A DNA stretch of 64,000 nt from Streptomyces sp. NBC_01268. GTDB lineage: Bacteria; Actinomycetota; Actinomycetes; Streptomycetales; Streptomycetaceae. The notes under the pieces were generated by a model. That model was given only the letters and a program-made list of their open reading frames with translations, made no database searches and was not told the DNA's origin. A program made the translations under genes and the position numbers. The stretch spans positions 6,322,001-6,386,000 of the forward strand of contig NZ_CP108454.1 in NCBI RefSeq assembly GCF_036240795.1, given 5' to 3'. Positions 40,307 through 49,312 of the stretch are shown here, one piece after another; within the stretch, counting starts at the first letter, position 1; every line of letters begins with the position of its first letter.

Positions 40307-43300
40307 GTGATCGACATGCGCTTTGGGGTACTGGGACCGCTCGTGGTGTGGGACGACGAGGGCGCGGCGGTCACGGTCCCCGAGGTCAAGGTCCGGGCCC
40401 TGCTCGCGGACCTGCTGGCCCACGACGGGGACCCCGTCTCCGTCGACCGCCTCGTCCAGGACCTGTGGGGCGACGAACCGCCCGGCAAGCCCACGGGTGC
40501 CCTCCAGGCCAAGGTCTCCCAGCTCCGCCGGGTCATCGGCCGCGACCGCGTCGTCCACCAGGCCCCCGGCTACCGGCTCCGGCTCGACCGGGCGGCCCAC
40601 GAGGTCGACGCCGACCGCTTCCGCGCCCTGGTGGCGGAGGCCCGCACCGTACGGGACCCGCGCGGGCGGGCCGCGCTGCTGACCGACGCCCTGGACCTGT
40701 GGCGGGGCCCCGCGTACGCGGACTTCGCCGACGAGGAGTTCGTACGGGGAGCCGCCCAGCGCCTCGCCGAGCAGCGGCTCTCCGTCCTGGAGGAACAGGC
40801 CGAGGCCCGGCTCCTGGCGGGCGACCACGTGCTGCTCGCCGGCGAACTCGCCGCTCTGGTCGACCGGTACCCGCTCCGGGAACGCCTCCGCGCGGTCCAG
40901 ATGCGGGCCCTCTACCTGGCCGGCCGCCAGAGCGACGCCCTGGCCACGTACGCGGACCTCCGCGCCCGCCTGTCCGAGGAGCTCGGCGTCGACCCGGGCC
41001 CGGCCCTGACCGCCCTCCACCAGGCGGTGCTCCGCCAGGACCCGCGCCTGGGGGAGGGCGGCGGACCGGCGGTGCCGCCGCTGGGGAAGGGGGACGAGGC
41101 TCCTGCTCCTTCCGCGCCCGCTTCTGCGCCGGCCGGCGACGAAACCTCCGCTTCTCGGCCGCCGGGTCCCGAGGCCTCCGCGTCCCCTTCTCTGCCGTCC
41201 GGCCCCGAAACCCCGGTACCGGCCCAGTCGGGCCCCGGGACCGCGAGGGGAGTCGGATCCGGCACCGGGCCCGGGACCGAGTCGGGGACCGGGTCCGGGG
41301 CGGGGTCCGGGGCGGGGTCCGGGACGGGATCTGCGACCGGGTCCGGGACGGGATCCGGGACGGGATCTGCGACCGGGTCCGGGACGGGATCTGCGTACGG
41401 CGCCGGCTCCCCCTCCCCCTCCCCCTCCAACCTCCCCATACCCCTCACCCACCTCATCGGCCGCGCGGAGGCCGTCACACAGGTGACCCGGCTGCTGAGC
41501 GGCACCCGGCTGGTGACGCTCACCGGGGCCGGGGGCGTCGGCAAGACGCGGCTGGCCGTGGCAGCGGCGGCGGAGGAGGCGGGGCGTTCGGACCGGGCCG
41601 AACTGCCGGACGGAGTCTGGCTCGTGGAGTTCGCGGGCGTACGCGACGGCACGGCGGCCGACCTCGCGCAGGTCGTCGCCGCCACCCTCGGCATCCGGGA
41701 CGACGCCCCGACGGCGCTGCCCGGCACGGGCGCCGGAGCGGCGGGCGCGCCCTCGCCCGCGCACCGGCTCGCGACCGCCCTGCGGGACCGCCGGACCCTG
41801 CTGGTCCTGGACAACTGCGAGCACGTGGTGGACGCGGCGGTGGAGCTCGCCGAACTGCTGTTGCGGACGGCGCCCGGCCTGCGGGTCCTCGCCACCAGCC
41901 AGGAGCCGCTGGGCCTGGCGGGCGAGGCGGTGTTCCCGGTGGAGCCGCTGGGCACGGACGACGCCGTGCGCCTGTTCGGCGAGCGGGCCTCCGACCGCGA
42001 TCCCGCCTTCCCGCGCGACCCGGGCGCGGTCGACCCCGCCGACCGAGCGGCCGTCGCCGAGATCTGCCGCCGCCTGGACGGCATCCCGCTGGCCCTCGAA
42101 CTGGCCGCGACCCGCGTACGGGCGCTCGGAGTGCAGGAGTTGGCGGCGCGGCTCGGTGACCGCTTCCGGGTGCTGAACTCCCGCCAGCGCGGCGCGCCCG
42201 CGCGGCAGCAGACCCTGCGGGCCGTCATCGACTGGAGCTGGGAGCTGCTGAGCGCGCCCGAACGCATCGTGCTGCGCCGCCTCGCCGTGCACCGCGACGG
42301 CTGCGACCTGGCCGCGGCGGAGGCGACGTGCGCGGGGGACGGGGTGACCTGCGACGAGGTGCTCGACCTGGTGACGCGGCTGGTGGACCGCTCCCTCGTG
42401 GTGGTCGTGGACGGCCCCACGGGGCGGCGCTACCGGCTCCTGGAGTCGGTGGCCGCGTACGCGACCGAGCGGCTGCACGAGATGGCGGACCTGGCCGCGG
42501 TGCGCGACCGCCACCTGCGCCACTACCTCGCCCTGGCCGAACGCGCCGAACCCCACCTGCGCGGCGCGGGCCAGCGCACCTGGCTCATCCGGCTGGACGC
42601 GGAGGCGGGCAACCTGCGGGCGGCCCTGGACGAGGCGGTGCGCCGCGCGACGCAGGCACCGCCGGACGCCCAAGCCGCAGGTCACCCCCACCCCGCCGAC
42701 GAGGCCGTACGGCTCGCGAGCGCGCTGGCCTGGTGGTGGCTGCTGCGCGGGCGGCTCGCCGAGGGGCGGCGGAGCCTGTCCGCGGCGCTCGCCACGCCCT
42801 CCGGCACCGGCGGCGGCGCCACCGAACTCGCCCTTCTCCACGGCGCCTTCGCGCTGCTCACGGGCGACCACGCCGAGGCCTGCGCGCTGGACGACACCGT
42901 CGCGACCGCCGACGGCGTGCCCGACCCCGTACGCAGGGCGCGTGCCCTGTGGCTCTGCGCGTACGGCCTGTTCAGCGTGGGCGACCCGGTCGCGAGCGAG
43001 GCGCTGAACACCCGGGCCCTGACGCTCTTCGACGAGGCGGGCGAACAGTGGGGCACCGCCGCCGCACTCGGCCTGCGCGCCACGCTCGCAATGGTCGGCG
43101 GGGACCTGGCCGGACTGGGCCGCGACGGTCTGCGCGGTGCGGCCCTCTTCCGGGAACTCGGCGACCGCTGGGGAGAGCTGCAGACCGTGTCACCGCTCGC
43201 CACCCTCGCCGAGATCAAGGGCGACTACGCGGAAGCCGCCCGCCGCCAGCGTGAAGGTCTCGCCATCGCCCGCGAGTTGGGCCTGGAGGCCGAGGTGTCG

Positions 43301-43960
43301 GCCCGCCTGTCCGGGCTCGGCCGGCTCGCGCTGCTCGCCCACGACTGGGAACGGGGCCGGGACCTGCACGAACAGGCCCGCCGGATCGCCGCCGAACAGG
43401 GCTACAAGTACGGGGAGATCCACTCCGAGATGGGCCTCGCGCTCGGCGCCCGCCGCTCCGGCGACCTCGACGCCGCCGAGGCGCACCTGCTGCGCATCCG
43501 GGACGGCTACGCCGAGCTGTCCTCCGAGGCGGGCGACCACCTGCTCCTCGCGGAGTTCGGCTTCCTCGCCGAACTCCGCGGCGACGCGCGCGGATCCGCC
43601 GCCCACCACCTGCGCGGCTGGGCCGTGGCCCGCTCCCTGGGCGAACCCCGCGCCCTGGCCCTCTCCCTGGAGGGCCTCGCGGGCGCGGCCCTCCTCACCG
43701 CGGACCCCCCGACCGGCCCGGCGTCCGCCGCCCTCCTGCTCGGCGCGGCCGACGCGGCCCGCCGAGGCGTGGGCGCCCCCCTCCCGCCCGCCGAACGCGG
43801 CGACGTGGACCGCATCGCGCACGCGGCCCTCGCGGCCCTGGGCGAGACGGCGTACGCGACCGGCTTCGAGCGAGGGGCAGGACTGGGCCCGCACGACGCC
43901 GTACGACAGGTGGGCGACGCACTCGCCTGGCCGACCGGGCCGGGGGCCTCGCCCGCCTGA
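40307..43960 (+). CDS. Large SARP / AfsR-like transcriptional activator
   Basis: A 1217-aa protein; GTG 40307 follows GGGGGAGGGG, with ATG 40316 an alternative. Residues ~1-95 are an OmpR-like winged helix, ~100-245 the bacterial transcriptional activation domain (LDLWRGPAYADFADEEF, LSEELGVDPGPAL). A ~100-residue low-complexity Gly/Thr/Ser linker follows. Next is an NB-ARC-type ATPase (LTGAGGVGKTRLAVA near 400, LLVLDNCEHV near 500, DGIPLALELAATRVRAL) and a C-terminal TPR-rich half. SARPs bind 11-bp heptamer repeats and switch on biosynthetic clusters. It is the likely cluster activator, with candidate sites at 40226-40269 and 38025-38068. Confidence 0.9.
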   Translation: MIDMRFGVLGPLVVWDDEGAAVTVPEVKVRALLADLLAHDGDPVSVDRLVQDLWGDEPPGKPTGALQAKVSQLRRVIGRDRVVHQAPGYRLRLDRAAHEVDADRFRALVAEARTVRDPRGRAALLTDALDLWRGPAYADFADEEFVRGAAQRLAEQRLSVLEEQAEARLLAGDHVLLAGELAALVDRYPLRERLRAVQMRALYLAGRQSDALATYADLRARLSEELGVDPGPALTALHQAVLRQDPRLGEGGGPAVPPLGKGDEAPAPSAPASAPAGDETSASRPPGPEASASPSLPSGPETPVPAQSGPGTARGVGSGTGPGTESGTGSGAGSGAGSGTGSATGSGTGSGTGSATGSGTGSAYGAGSPSPSPSNLPIPLTHLIGRAEAVTQVTRLLSGTRLVTLTGAGGVGKTRLAVAAAAEEAGRSDRAELPDGVWLVEFAGVRDGTAADLAQVVAATLGIRDDAPTALPGTGAGAAGAPSPAHRLATALRDRRTLLVLDNCEHVVDAAVELAELLLRTAPGLRVLATSQEPLGLAGEAVFPVEPLGTDDAVRLFGERASDRDPAFPRDPGAVDPADRAAVAEICRRLDGIPLALELAATRVRALGVQELAARLGDRFRVLNSRQRGAPARQQTLRAVIDWSWELLSAPERIVLRRLAVHRDGCDLAAAEATCAGDGVTCDEVLDLVTRLVDRSLVVVVDGPTGRRYRLLESVAAYATERLHEMADLAAVRDRHLRHYLALAERAEPHLRGAGQRTWLIRLDAEAGNLRAALDEAVRRATQAPPDAQAAGHPHPADEAVRLASALAWWWLLRGRLAEGRRSLSAALATPSGTGGGATELALLHGAFALLTGDHAEACALDDTVATADGVPDPVRRARALWLCAYGLFSVGDPVASEALNTRALTLFDEAGEQWGTAAALGLRATLAMVGGDLAGLGRDGLRGAALFRELGDRWGELQTVSPLATLAEIKGDYAEAARRQREGLAIARELGLEAEVSARLSGLGRLALLAHDWERGRDLHEQARRIAAEQGYKYGEIHSEMGLALGARRSGDLDAAEAHLLRIRDGYAELSSEAGDHLLLAEFGFLAELRGDARGSAAHHLRGWAVARSLGEPRALALSLEGLAGAALLTADPPTGPASAALLLGAADAARRGVGAPLPPAERGDVDRIAHAALAALGETAYATGFERGAGLGPHDAVRQVGDALAWPTGPGASPA
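41257..41400 (+). repeat. Short tandem repeats encoding a Gly-Thr/Ser-Gly linker
   Basis: Units such as GGGTCCGGGACG and GGATCTGCGACC repeat through this stretch and encode a (GSGTGSAT)n-like linker in the SARP protein between its activation and NTPase domains. It is likely to vary in length between strains. Confidence 0.75.
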
Positions 43961-43969
43961 CGCCCCGAG

Positions 43970-44776
43970 TCAGCCGCGGGGTGCGGACGGGCAGAGTTCG
44001 ATGTCCTCCTCGGCGCACGGGATGATCGCCCGTACCACCGCGATCGTGCGCTCCGGGAGGTCGGCGCGGTTGTTGAGGACCCACGAGATGTGCTGCGCGC
44101 CGAAGAAGGCGGAGACGAGGACCGTGGCGAGCGTGGTGGGCGGGGCGAGGGCCGGTGAGGCGCCGTCGAAGCAGGACGGACCCGCTACGTCGTCGCCGCC
44201 GTTTCCGTTGCTTCCGTCGCCGCCGCTCCCGTTGCTCCCGTCGTCCCCGTCGCTCACCTCGCGGTTCCGCTGTGCCGGGACGGCCTCGCCCGCCTTGGCC
44301 GCCGGGAGCTCCTTGGCGAGCCAGGAGGTGATGAGGTCGGTGTAGCCCTCGTACGGCAGCGGGATCTGGGCGCCGATGAGCTGGCGTTCCAGCTGCAGCC
44401 GGGCTCCGGCCTGGAGGGCGGTCTCGTCGCGGAAGGCCACGGCCGTGCGGATGAGGAGTTCGGCGACGGCGCTGACCGGGGGGAGGCCCAGTTCCTCGAC
44501 GGCGCGGGCGATCTCGCCGATGCGCCGGTTGAAGAGCTCCGTCACCGCGACGGCGAGGGCGTCCTTGTTCTCGTAGTGGAAGTAGACCGCGCCCTTGGTC
44601 ATGCCGGCCGACTGCGCCACGTCCAGGATGGTGACCGCGGGGTACCCCTTGGCGGCGAACGCAGCGGCTGCCGAAGCGAGCACCCGTTCCCGTGTCCGTA
44701 CCGCCCGCTCCTGCTTCAGCTCCTTGGTGACGGCGGGAGCCGAAACGCTGAAGATGTCGCCCGAGTTGGCTGCCAT
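43970..44776 (-). CDS. ArpA-type (gamma-butyrolactone receptor-like) TetR regulator 1
   Basis: A 268-aa protein. ATG 44776 is chosen; the frame is open further but without a ribosome binding site. The N-terminus KQERAVRTRERVLASAA, the helix-turn-helix ILDVAQSAGMTKGAVYFHYENKDAL, and VAFRDETALQAGARLQLE are hallmarks of ArpA/ScbR-type autoregulator receptors. A Ser/Asn/Gly/Asp-rich insert of ~27 residues separates the ligand domain from the last helix. Such proteins repress promoters through ARE sites and release them on binding a butyrolactone or an antibiotic. An ARE-like site lies 38 bp upstream. No AfsA-type synthase gene is in the window. Confidence 0.85.
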   Translation of the reverse strand: MAANSGDIFSVSAPAVTKELKQERAVRTRERVLASAAAAFAAKGYPAVTILDVAQSAGMTKGAVYFHYENKDALAVAVTELFNRRIGEIARAVEELGLPPVSAVAELLIRTAVAFRDETALQAGARLQLERQLIGAQIPLPYEGYTDLITSWLAKELPAAKAGEAVPAQRNREVSDGDDGSNGSGGDGSNGNGGDDVAGPSCFDGASPALAPPTTLATVLVSAFFGAQHISWVLNNRADLPERTIAVVRAIIPCAEEDIELCPSAPRG

Positions 44777-45092
44777 GCCCGTCCCATTTCCGCGGCCGCT
44801 GATCCCCGTTTCGTACCGCCGGGAAGGAATCGTACGGGAGGGTGGCCGAAAATCGAAGGGCGCGCCGCGCGCGCCGCGTTGGGGTCGCCGTGACCGTTCC
44901 CACATCGGGGGAAGCCCTGCAGGCGGGGCGGTCGGGGGAGGCGAGTGCTCACCCCGCCCCCGCCCGCCCGCCGTCCCATGCCGTGGGGCGCCGTCCGCGC
45001 CGGGGCCGTGCCGCCGGCGCGCTGACCCGTGGCCTGGAATCGGCCCCGGACGCGACGCCGCCGGCCTGCACCGGCCGTGGCCGGCGGCCGGC
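44777..45092. other. 316-bp gap between the two TetR genes
   Basis: It contains ARE-like site 3 and the promoter of TetR gene 1. A minus-strand frame runs through it as an extension of that gene but has no start signal. Nothing else was seen. Confidence 0.5.
44814..44829. promoter_or_regulatory. ARE-like TetR operator, site 3
   Basis: TACCGCCGGGAAGGAA, 13 of 16 identical to site 1, 38 bp upstream of TetR gene 1. Flanks TTTCG and TCGTACG extend partial symmetry. Autoregulation is likely. Confidence 0.5.
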
Positions 45093-45677
45093 TCACGCCG
45101 CGGTGCGGCAGGACTCCAGCAACTCCCAGACCTGACAGACCTGGCGGGTGCTGTGGGCGGAGGACGTGTCGGTCGGCGTCGTGTAGTTCATGCCGAACAT
45201 CAGCGAGAGGAACATCGAGGCGATGACCTCGGGGCTGTGCGTCGCGGCCAGTTCCGCCCGGTCCTGCGCGGCGGCGACGAGCCGGGTCAGTTCGGCCGTC
45301 AGGTCCGTCACGGCCTGCGGGGCCGTGTCGCGCGCGGAGGCCTCCTCGTACACGAGCCGCAGCCCGGCGCGGAAGCGGAGGTCCGCGTGCATCCGGTGCA
45401 CGAAGCCGACCGTGACGCGGTGCAGGATCGCGAGGGGCGGATCGGCGTCGCCGATCGTCCGGAACAGCTCCCGCCACCCCGCGTCGAACGCGTCGGTGAA
45501 GACGGCGGCGAGGGCGTCCTTCGACGGGAAGTGCCCGTACAGCGCGCCCTTGGTCATCCCCGCCTGGGCGGATATGCGCTGCAGGTTGGCCCCCGCGAAG
45601 CCGTGCCGGGCGAATTCCTCCGCCGACGCGTCCAGGAACCGCTCCTGCGTCCTCACCGCTCTCTCCTGCTTCGGCAC
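45093..45677 (-). CDS. ArpA-type TetR regulator 2 (putative pseudo-receptor)
   Basis: A 194-aa protein starting at GTG 45677 after GGAGGGG. It shares KQERAVRTQERFLDASAEEF, ISAQAGMTKGALYGHFPSKDAL and a long ligand domain with regulator 1, but is compact and lacks the insert. Adjacent ArpA-like pairs are common in Streptomyces clusters, where one acts as the butyrolactone receptor and the other as a pseudo-receptor sensing the end product. Which is which cannot be told here. An AT-rich ARE-like site lies 34-53 bp upstream. Confidence 0.85.
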   Translation of the reverse strand: MPKQERAVRTQERFLDASAEEFARHGFAGANLQRISAQAGMTKGALYGHFPSKDALAAVFTDAFDAGWRELFRTIGDADPPLAILHRVTVGFVHRMHADLRFRAGLRLVYEEASARDTAPQAVTDLTAELTRLVAAAQDRAELAATHSPEVIASMFLSLMFGMNYTTPTDTSSAHSTRQVCQVWELLESCRTAA

Positions 45678-45705
45678 GGTTCCCCTCCGGAGTCGTTCGA
45701 TCACG

Positions 45706-45730
45706 GAAAATAACAGTCTCTGGAGAATTT
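45706..45730. promoter_or_regulatory. ARE-like TetR operator, site 2
   Basis: AAAATAACAGTCTC followed by TGGAGAATTT shares AAAATA, GTCTC and AATTT blocks with site 1, with a one-base shift. It is an AT-rich island immediately upstream of TetR gene 2. The rest of the gap to 45999 shows nothing else clear. Confidence 0.4.
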
Positions 45731-45999
45731 TTTTCTCGTGGGAGCTCTCATATCCCGGAGAGCATGGCCGTGGCAACCAACCGATCCCGTCGAGATGGTG
45801 ACGGAACGACACGTACTGCCGGTCCCGTCCGCGAGATCGGCGTGAAGACATGCGACCGTGGCGTGAAGCGGGTGCCCGAGCCGTCCGAGGTGACACGGCG
45901 CGCCCAGGGGTGATCTTGTGGGGGCTGCCCGGGTGGGGCGAGCCGAGTCCGCTCGTGTCGCTGTTGGGCCGAACGGGTGAGTAACGGGAGGATGTGCGC

Positions 46000-46428
46000 A
46001 TGAGTAGGTACGAGAGGTACGACGTCACCGACGAGCAGTGGGAGGGCCTGGCGCAGGTCCTGCCCCTGCGCGGCCGTGACGAATGGCCGTCCAGGGTCGA
46101 CCACCGCACGATGCCCGAGCAGTACGGAGCGGCCGAGCAGCGCCGCATGGTCGTGCTGCGGGTCCAGGTCTTCGCCGACGCCCGCGAGGTCGCCGAGTAC
46201 CTCATCGCCCAGATCCCGGTCCTCCTCGACCTGACGAGCGCCGACACCGAGGTCGCCAAGCGCATCCTCGACTTCAGCAGTGGCGTCGTCTTCGGCCTCG
46301 GCAGCGGCATGCACCGCGTCGACCGGAACGTCTTCCTGCTCGCGCCGGCCGGCACCGAGGTCGAGGGCGCGGAGGACGGGACGGCGGAGGACGTCGACGG
46401 CGGCGGGGTCGCGGTCCCTCGTTCGTAG
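46000..46428 (+). CDS. SepF-like cell-division protein
   Basis: A 142-aa protein. ATG 46000 has GGGAGG 8 bases upstream; GTG 45994 is less likely. Residues ~50-110 are the SepF (DUF552) domain: VVLRVQVFADAREVAEYLI, LTSADTEVAKRILDFSSGVVFGL and MHRVDRNVFLLAP. SepF proteins bind FtsZ and anchor it to the membrane with an amphipathic N-terminus. Here the N-terminus (MSRYERYDVTDEQWEGL) is not clearly amphipathic, and there is no ylm/dcw context. It is therefore more like the SepF paralogues (SflA/SflB) of Streptomyces than SepF itself. Confidence 0.75.
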   Translation: MSRYERYDVTDEQWEGLAQVLPLRGRDEWPSRVDHRTMPEQYGAAEQRRMVVLRVQVFADAREVAEYLIAQIPVLLDLTSADTEVAKRILDFSSGVVFGLGSGMHRVDRNVFLLAPAGTEVEGAEDGTAEDVDGGGVAVPRS

Positions 46429-46471
46429 GAAGGTCATTCAGCCGTAACGGTTCGTCACGCGGACGGCTGCG

Positions 46472-46477
46472 TACGGT
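46472..46477 (+). promoter_or_regulatory. -10 box TACGGT, probable leaderless start
   Basis: The box ends 7 bases before ATG 46484, which lacks a Shine-Dalgarno sequence. A weak TTCGTC lies 15 bases upstream of it. Confidence 0.35.
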
Positions 46478-46483
46478 CCGATC

Positions 46484-48277
46484 ATGACCACCACCGGCGG
46501 CACCGCCCCCGACCGCACGCCAGCACGCCCGCACGACCTCGTCCGTGACGAGGACCGGCCCGCCGATGAGGCCGGTCGCTTGCATCGGGGCGGGAGCCAC
46601 CCCGATCGCGGGGGGAGCCACCCCGATCGCGAAGGGGGCCATCCCGTTCACGAGGGGGGTCGGCCGGCCCAGGGCGGGAGTCGGCCCGTTCGTGACGGGG
46701 TCGGGTCCGTGCGCGACAGCAGCCACTCCGTCCACGACCGGGGCGCTCCCGAGCTCGGCGGGAGCGGATCCGCCCCCGCGCAGGGGGTCGCCGCGTCCCG
46801 TGTCGTCCCGCCCCAGGGTGTCGCCGCGTCCCGTGTCGTCCCGCCCCAGGGTGTCGCCGCAGCCTCCCAGGTCCCGGCCCAGGGGCGGGGCCAGGTCCCG
46901 GCCCAGGTCCCGGCCCAAGGGCGGGCCCGCTCGCGCCCCGTCGCGGGAGTGGCGCACCGGGCTGCGGCCTCGGACGGTGGTGTCCCGGAGGGCGTGATCC
47001 AGGGTGATCTCGTCCTGGACGGCCTCGCTTCGGACACCCTCCGCCTGGACGCCCTGCGCCCGGACACCCTCCGCCTGGACGGCCTCGCCCCCGAAGCGGC
47101 CCCCATCGCCTCGGGAGGCGGCAGCCCGTCGCCGAGTCGGACGTTTCACCGCCCCGTCGTCACGGAGCTGCGGCTCTCCGCGTTCGGGGTGCACCGTGCG
47201 GCCGTTCTCCCGCTCAGCCCCGTGACGCTGCTGCGGGGGCCGAGCGGCAGCGGGAAGTCGACCGTGCTGCGCGCGTACGAGGCGCTGGCGCGGCTCGGTG
47301 CGGGGGCCGGGCTCGGCGAGGTGCTGCCCGACGCGGCCGACCTGGTGCCCGAGCGGGCGCGGCCCGACGCGCAGGGGCGGCGCGGGTTCCGGATCGGGTG
47401 CACGGTCGACGGCCCGGCGGGCCCCGTCCACCTGGACGTCGCCGTCCAGGCCGAACCCCGGCTGCGGATCGTGGGCGAGCGGCTCACCTCGGGCGGCCGC
47501 ACCCTGTTGACCACCGCCCTGCGCGACCCGGGCCGCAACACGGTGCAGGCGGAGTGGCACACCGCCGGCAGCACCCCCGTCACCCGGGCGCCGCTCCCCG
47601 ACGACCTGCTCGGCACCGCCCTGCTGCCGCTGCGCGTCGCGGGCAAGACCAAGGGGCAGCTGGAGGTGCTGGCCGCCGCGGAACAGGTGGTGGTCGGGCT
47701 GCGCTCGGTCTTCGCGTGCGACCCGCGGCCGGCGGGCATGCGGGCGCCCGTCCCGGTGGGCGAGGGGCGACTGCGCCGCGACTGCCGCAACCTCGCCGAG
47801 GTGCTGCACCGCACCGCCAACGAGTGCCCGCGCCGCCACGCCCGGCTCGCGGCGATGGCGGGCGCCGGCTGCGCGGGCCCGGTCACGGCCCTCGGCCTGC
47901 GGGAACCGGAGGAGGGCATGGTGCAGGCCGTACTGGAACGGGGCGCGAGGCTCGCGACCCCGCTGGGCCGGCTCGGCGAGGGCGAGCTGCGCTACCTCGC
48001 CCTCGCGCTCGTCCTGCTCACCGGCCCCGGTGTGCTCGCGGTGGACCCCCTCGCCGAGGTCCCCGAGGCGATGCGGACGCTCACCGTCCTCGCCGACGGA
48101 CTCGACCGAGGCCTCGACGCGCGGCAGCTGCGCGAACTGCTCGCGCTGGCCGCCACGATCTGCGCGAACGGGCACATGCGGCTGGTCGGGACGCTGGGGG
48201 AGGGCCGGCTCGGCGAGCCGGGCGCCGGGTGGGCGCCCGGGGTGACGGTGGTAGACCTGGGGCGTGACCGATCCTGA
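46484..48277 (+). CDS. AAA-family ATPase with long repetitive disordered N-terminus
   Basis: A 597-aa protein. Residues 1-~220 are disordered and repetitive: RGGSHPDRGGSHPDREGGHP units, a duplicated GVAASRVVPPQ, VPAQ repeats and (LRLDALRPDT)-type repeats. The C-terminal ABC-like ATPase has Walker A RGPSGSGKSTVLRAY, a signature-like LGEGELRYLALALVLL and Walker B GVLAVDPLAEV. It resembles single-domain SMC/RecF-like ATPases of unknown role in actinobacteria. The end overlaps the MazG-like gene by 14 bp. It may belong to nucleotide-pool control or stress response (inference). Confidence 0.65.
   Translation: MTTTGGTAPDRTPARPHDLVRDEDRPADEAGRLHRGGSHPDRGGSHPDREGGHPVHEGGRPAQGGSRPVRDGVGSVRDSSHSVHDRGAPELGGSGSAPAQGVAASRVVPPQGVAASRVVPPQGVAAASQVPAQGRGQVPAQVPAQGRARSRPVAGVAHRAAASDGGVPEGVIQGDLVLDGLASDTLRLDALRPDTLRLDGLAPEAAPIASGGGSPSPSRTFHRPVVTELRLSAFGVHRAAVLPLSPVTLLRGPSGSGKSTVLRAYEALARLGAGAGLGEVLPDAADLVPERARPDAQGRRGFRIGCTVDGPAGPVHLDVAVQAEPRLRIVGERLTSGGRTLLTTALRDPGRNTVQAEWHTAGSTPVTRAPLPDDLLGTALLPLRVAGKTKGQLEVLAAAEQVVVGLRSVFACDPRPAGMRAPVPVGEGRLRRDCRNLAEVLHRTANECPRRHARLAAMAGAGCAGPVTALGLREPEEGMVQAVLERGARLATPLGRLGEGELRYLALALVLLTGPGVLAVDPLAEVPEAMRTLTVLADGLDRGLDARQLRELLALAATICANGHMRLVGTLGEGRLGEPGAGWAPGVTVVDLGRDRS
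46781..46860 (+). repeat. 33-bp tandem repeat in the ATPase N-terminus
   Basis: Two near-identical 33-bp units (beginning CAGGGGGTCGCCGCG and CAGGGTGTCGCCGCG) plus a partial third encode GVAASRVVPPQ repeats in the disordered region. Confidence 0.7.
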
Positions 48278-48620
48278 TGTAGCCGGCCTGCAGCGCCGCC
48301 TCGCCGACTTCGCGGCCGCCCGGAAGTGGCAGCCGTACCACACCCCGAAGAACCTCGCGGCGGCGCTGAGCGTCGAGGCGTCCGAACTCCTGGAGATCTT
48401 CCAGTGGCTGACGCCCGAGCAGGCGGAGCGGGTGATGGACGACCCGGACACCGCGCACCGGGTCGGCGACGAGGTCGCGGACGTCCTCGCCTATCTGTTC
48501 CAGTTCTGCACCGTGCTGGGGATCGATCCGCTCGCCGCGCTCGCCGCGAAGATCGACCGGAACGAGCTCCGCTTCCCGGTCCCGGGCGAGAACGACACTC
48601 ATCGTCACTCTTCGGAGTGA
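48264..48620 (+). CDS. MazG-like nucleotide pyrophosphohydrolase
   Basis: A 118-aa single-domain all-alpha NTP pyrophosphatase of the RS21-C6/MazG-like group. It starts at GTG 48264 inside the preceding gene. Metal-binding motifs EASELLEIFQW and GDEVADVLAYLFQFC are intact. These enzymes hydrolyse dNTPs or modified nucleotides to NMP and PPi, acting in pool sanitation. The overlap with the ATPase gene indicates joint expression. Confidence 0.88.
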   Translation: MTDPDVAGLQRRLADFAAARKWQPYHTPKNLAAALSVEASELLEIFQWLTPEQAERVMDDPDTAHRVGDEVADVLAYLFQFCTVLGIDPLAALAAKIDRNELRFPVPGENDTHRHSSE

Positions 48621-48745
48621 TCGAGTTTTCCCCGTCGAGCCTCCTGTCCACAGATTTCCGAATTCCCCTGGTGTTTGGGCTCAGGCGGCCTCACGCTGGG
48701 TAATGAATGAGTGGGCAGTAAGTCATAAGAACGGGGGCGGCGTTG

Positions 48746-49243
48746 ATGGAAGCGGAGCGACTCATCGCGACCGGTCGGCATGCGCTGGCCGAGAGCCGCA
48801 CGGCGCTGGACATCGTGGTGGAGGCCTGGCAGGCCCAGGTCCTCGCCCAGGCGATAGGGAGTCGTCTCGTGCTCTGCGGACCGATGGAGCTGCGGAGCGA
48901 GGCGCGGGGACTGAGCGAGATCGGCGGCGGGCGGGGGCCGACGGACCATCCCTCGCTGCGCGGCGGGGTTCCGAGGGCTGCGCAGCTCACCGAAGTGGCG
49001 GACGAGCGGGCCGCGTTGACCGCGCTCGGCGCACTCCTCGGCGAGGTGGGCATCGCCCTGGTCGGGGTGGCGTGCGCCACGGACGAGGAGGGGCTGTACT
49101 GGCAGTGCATCGAGGCGATCGACGCAGCCGACGAGGCGGGCGACCGGGTGCGCGGCATGCTGCGCCGTCTCACCTTGCGCGAACGCGGCCGGCCGCCCGA
49201 CCCGGCACGAGGGAGGGCCGCTCCGAGACCGGGCCCGCGCTGA
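48746..49243 (+). CDS. Conserved actinobacterial protein of unknown function (DUF6099-like)
   Basis: A 165-aa protein; ATG 48746 is preferred over TTG 48743, with GGGGGCGG a few bases upstream. The N-terminus MEAERLIATGRHALAESRTALDIVVEAWQ is helical and amphipathic. The middle (AALTALGALLGEVGIALVGVACATDEEG) and the segment CIEAIDAADEAGDRV are hydrophobic-helical, and the tail is Pro/Arg-rich. It looks like a Streptomyces-specific family annotated DUF6099; I am not certain of the family number. No function can be assigned. Confidence 0.6.
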   Translation: MEAERLIATGRHALAESRTALDIVVEAWQAQVLAQAIGSRLVLCGPMELRSEARGLSEIGGGRGPTDHPSLRGGVPRAAQLTEVADERAALTALGALLGEVGIALVGVACATDEEGLYWQCIEAIDAADEAGDRVRGMLRRLTLRERGRPPDPARGRAAPRPGPR

Positions 49244-49312
49244 GGGACGCTCCGGTCGCGAAGGGGGCGGGCGACGGACCGGTGGGTGTCGCCCGGGGGA
49301 TCCAGGTCGCCC

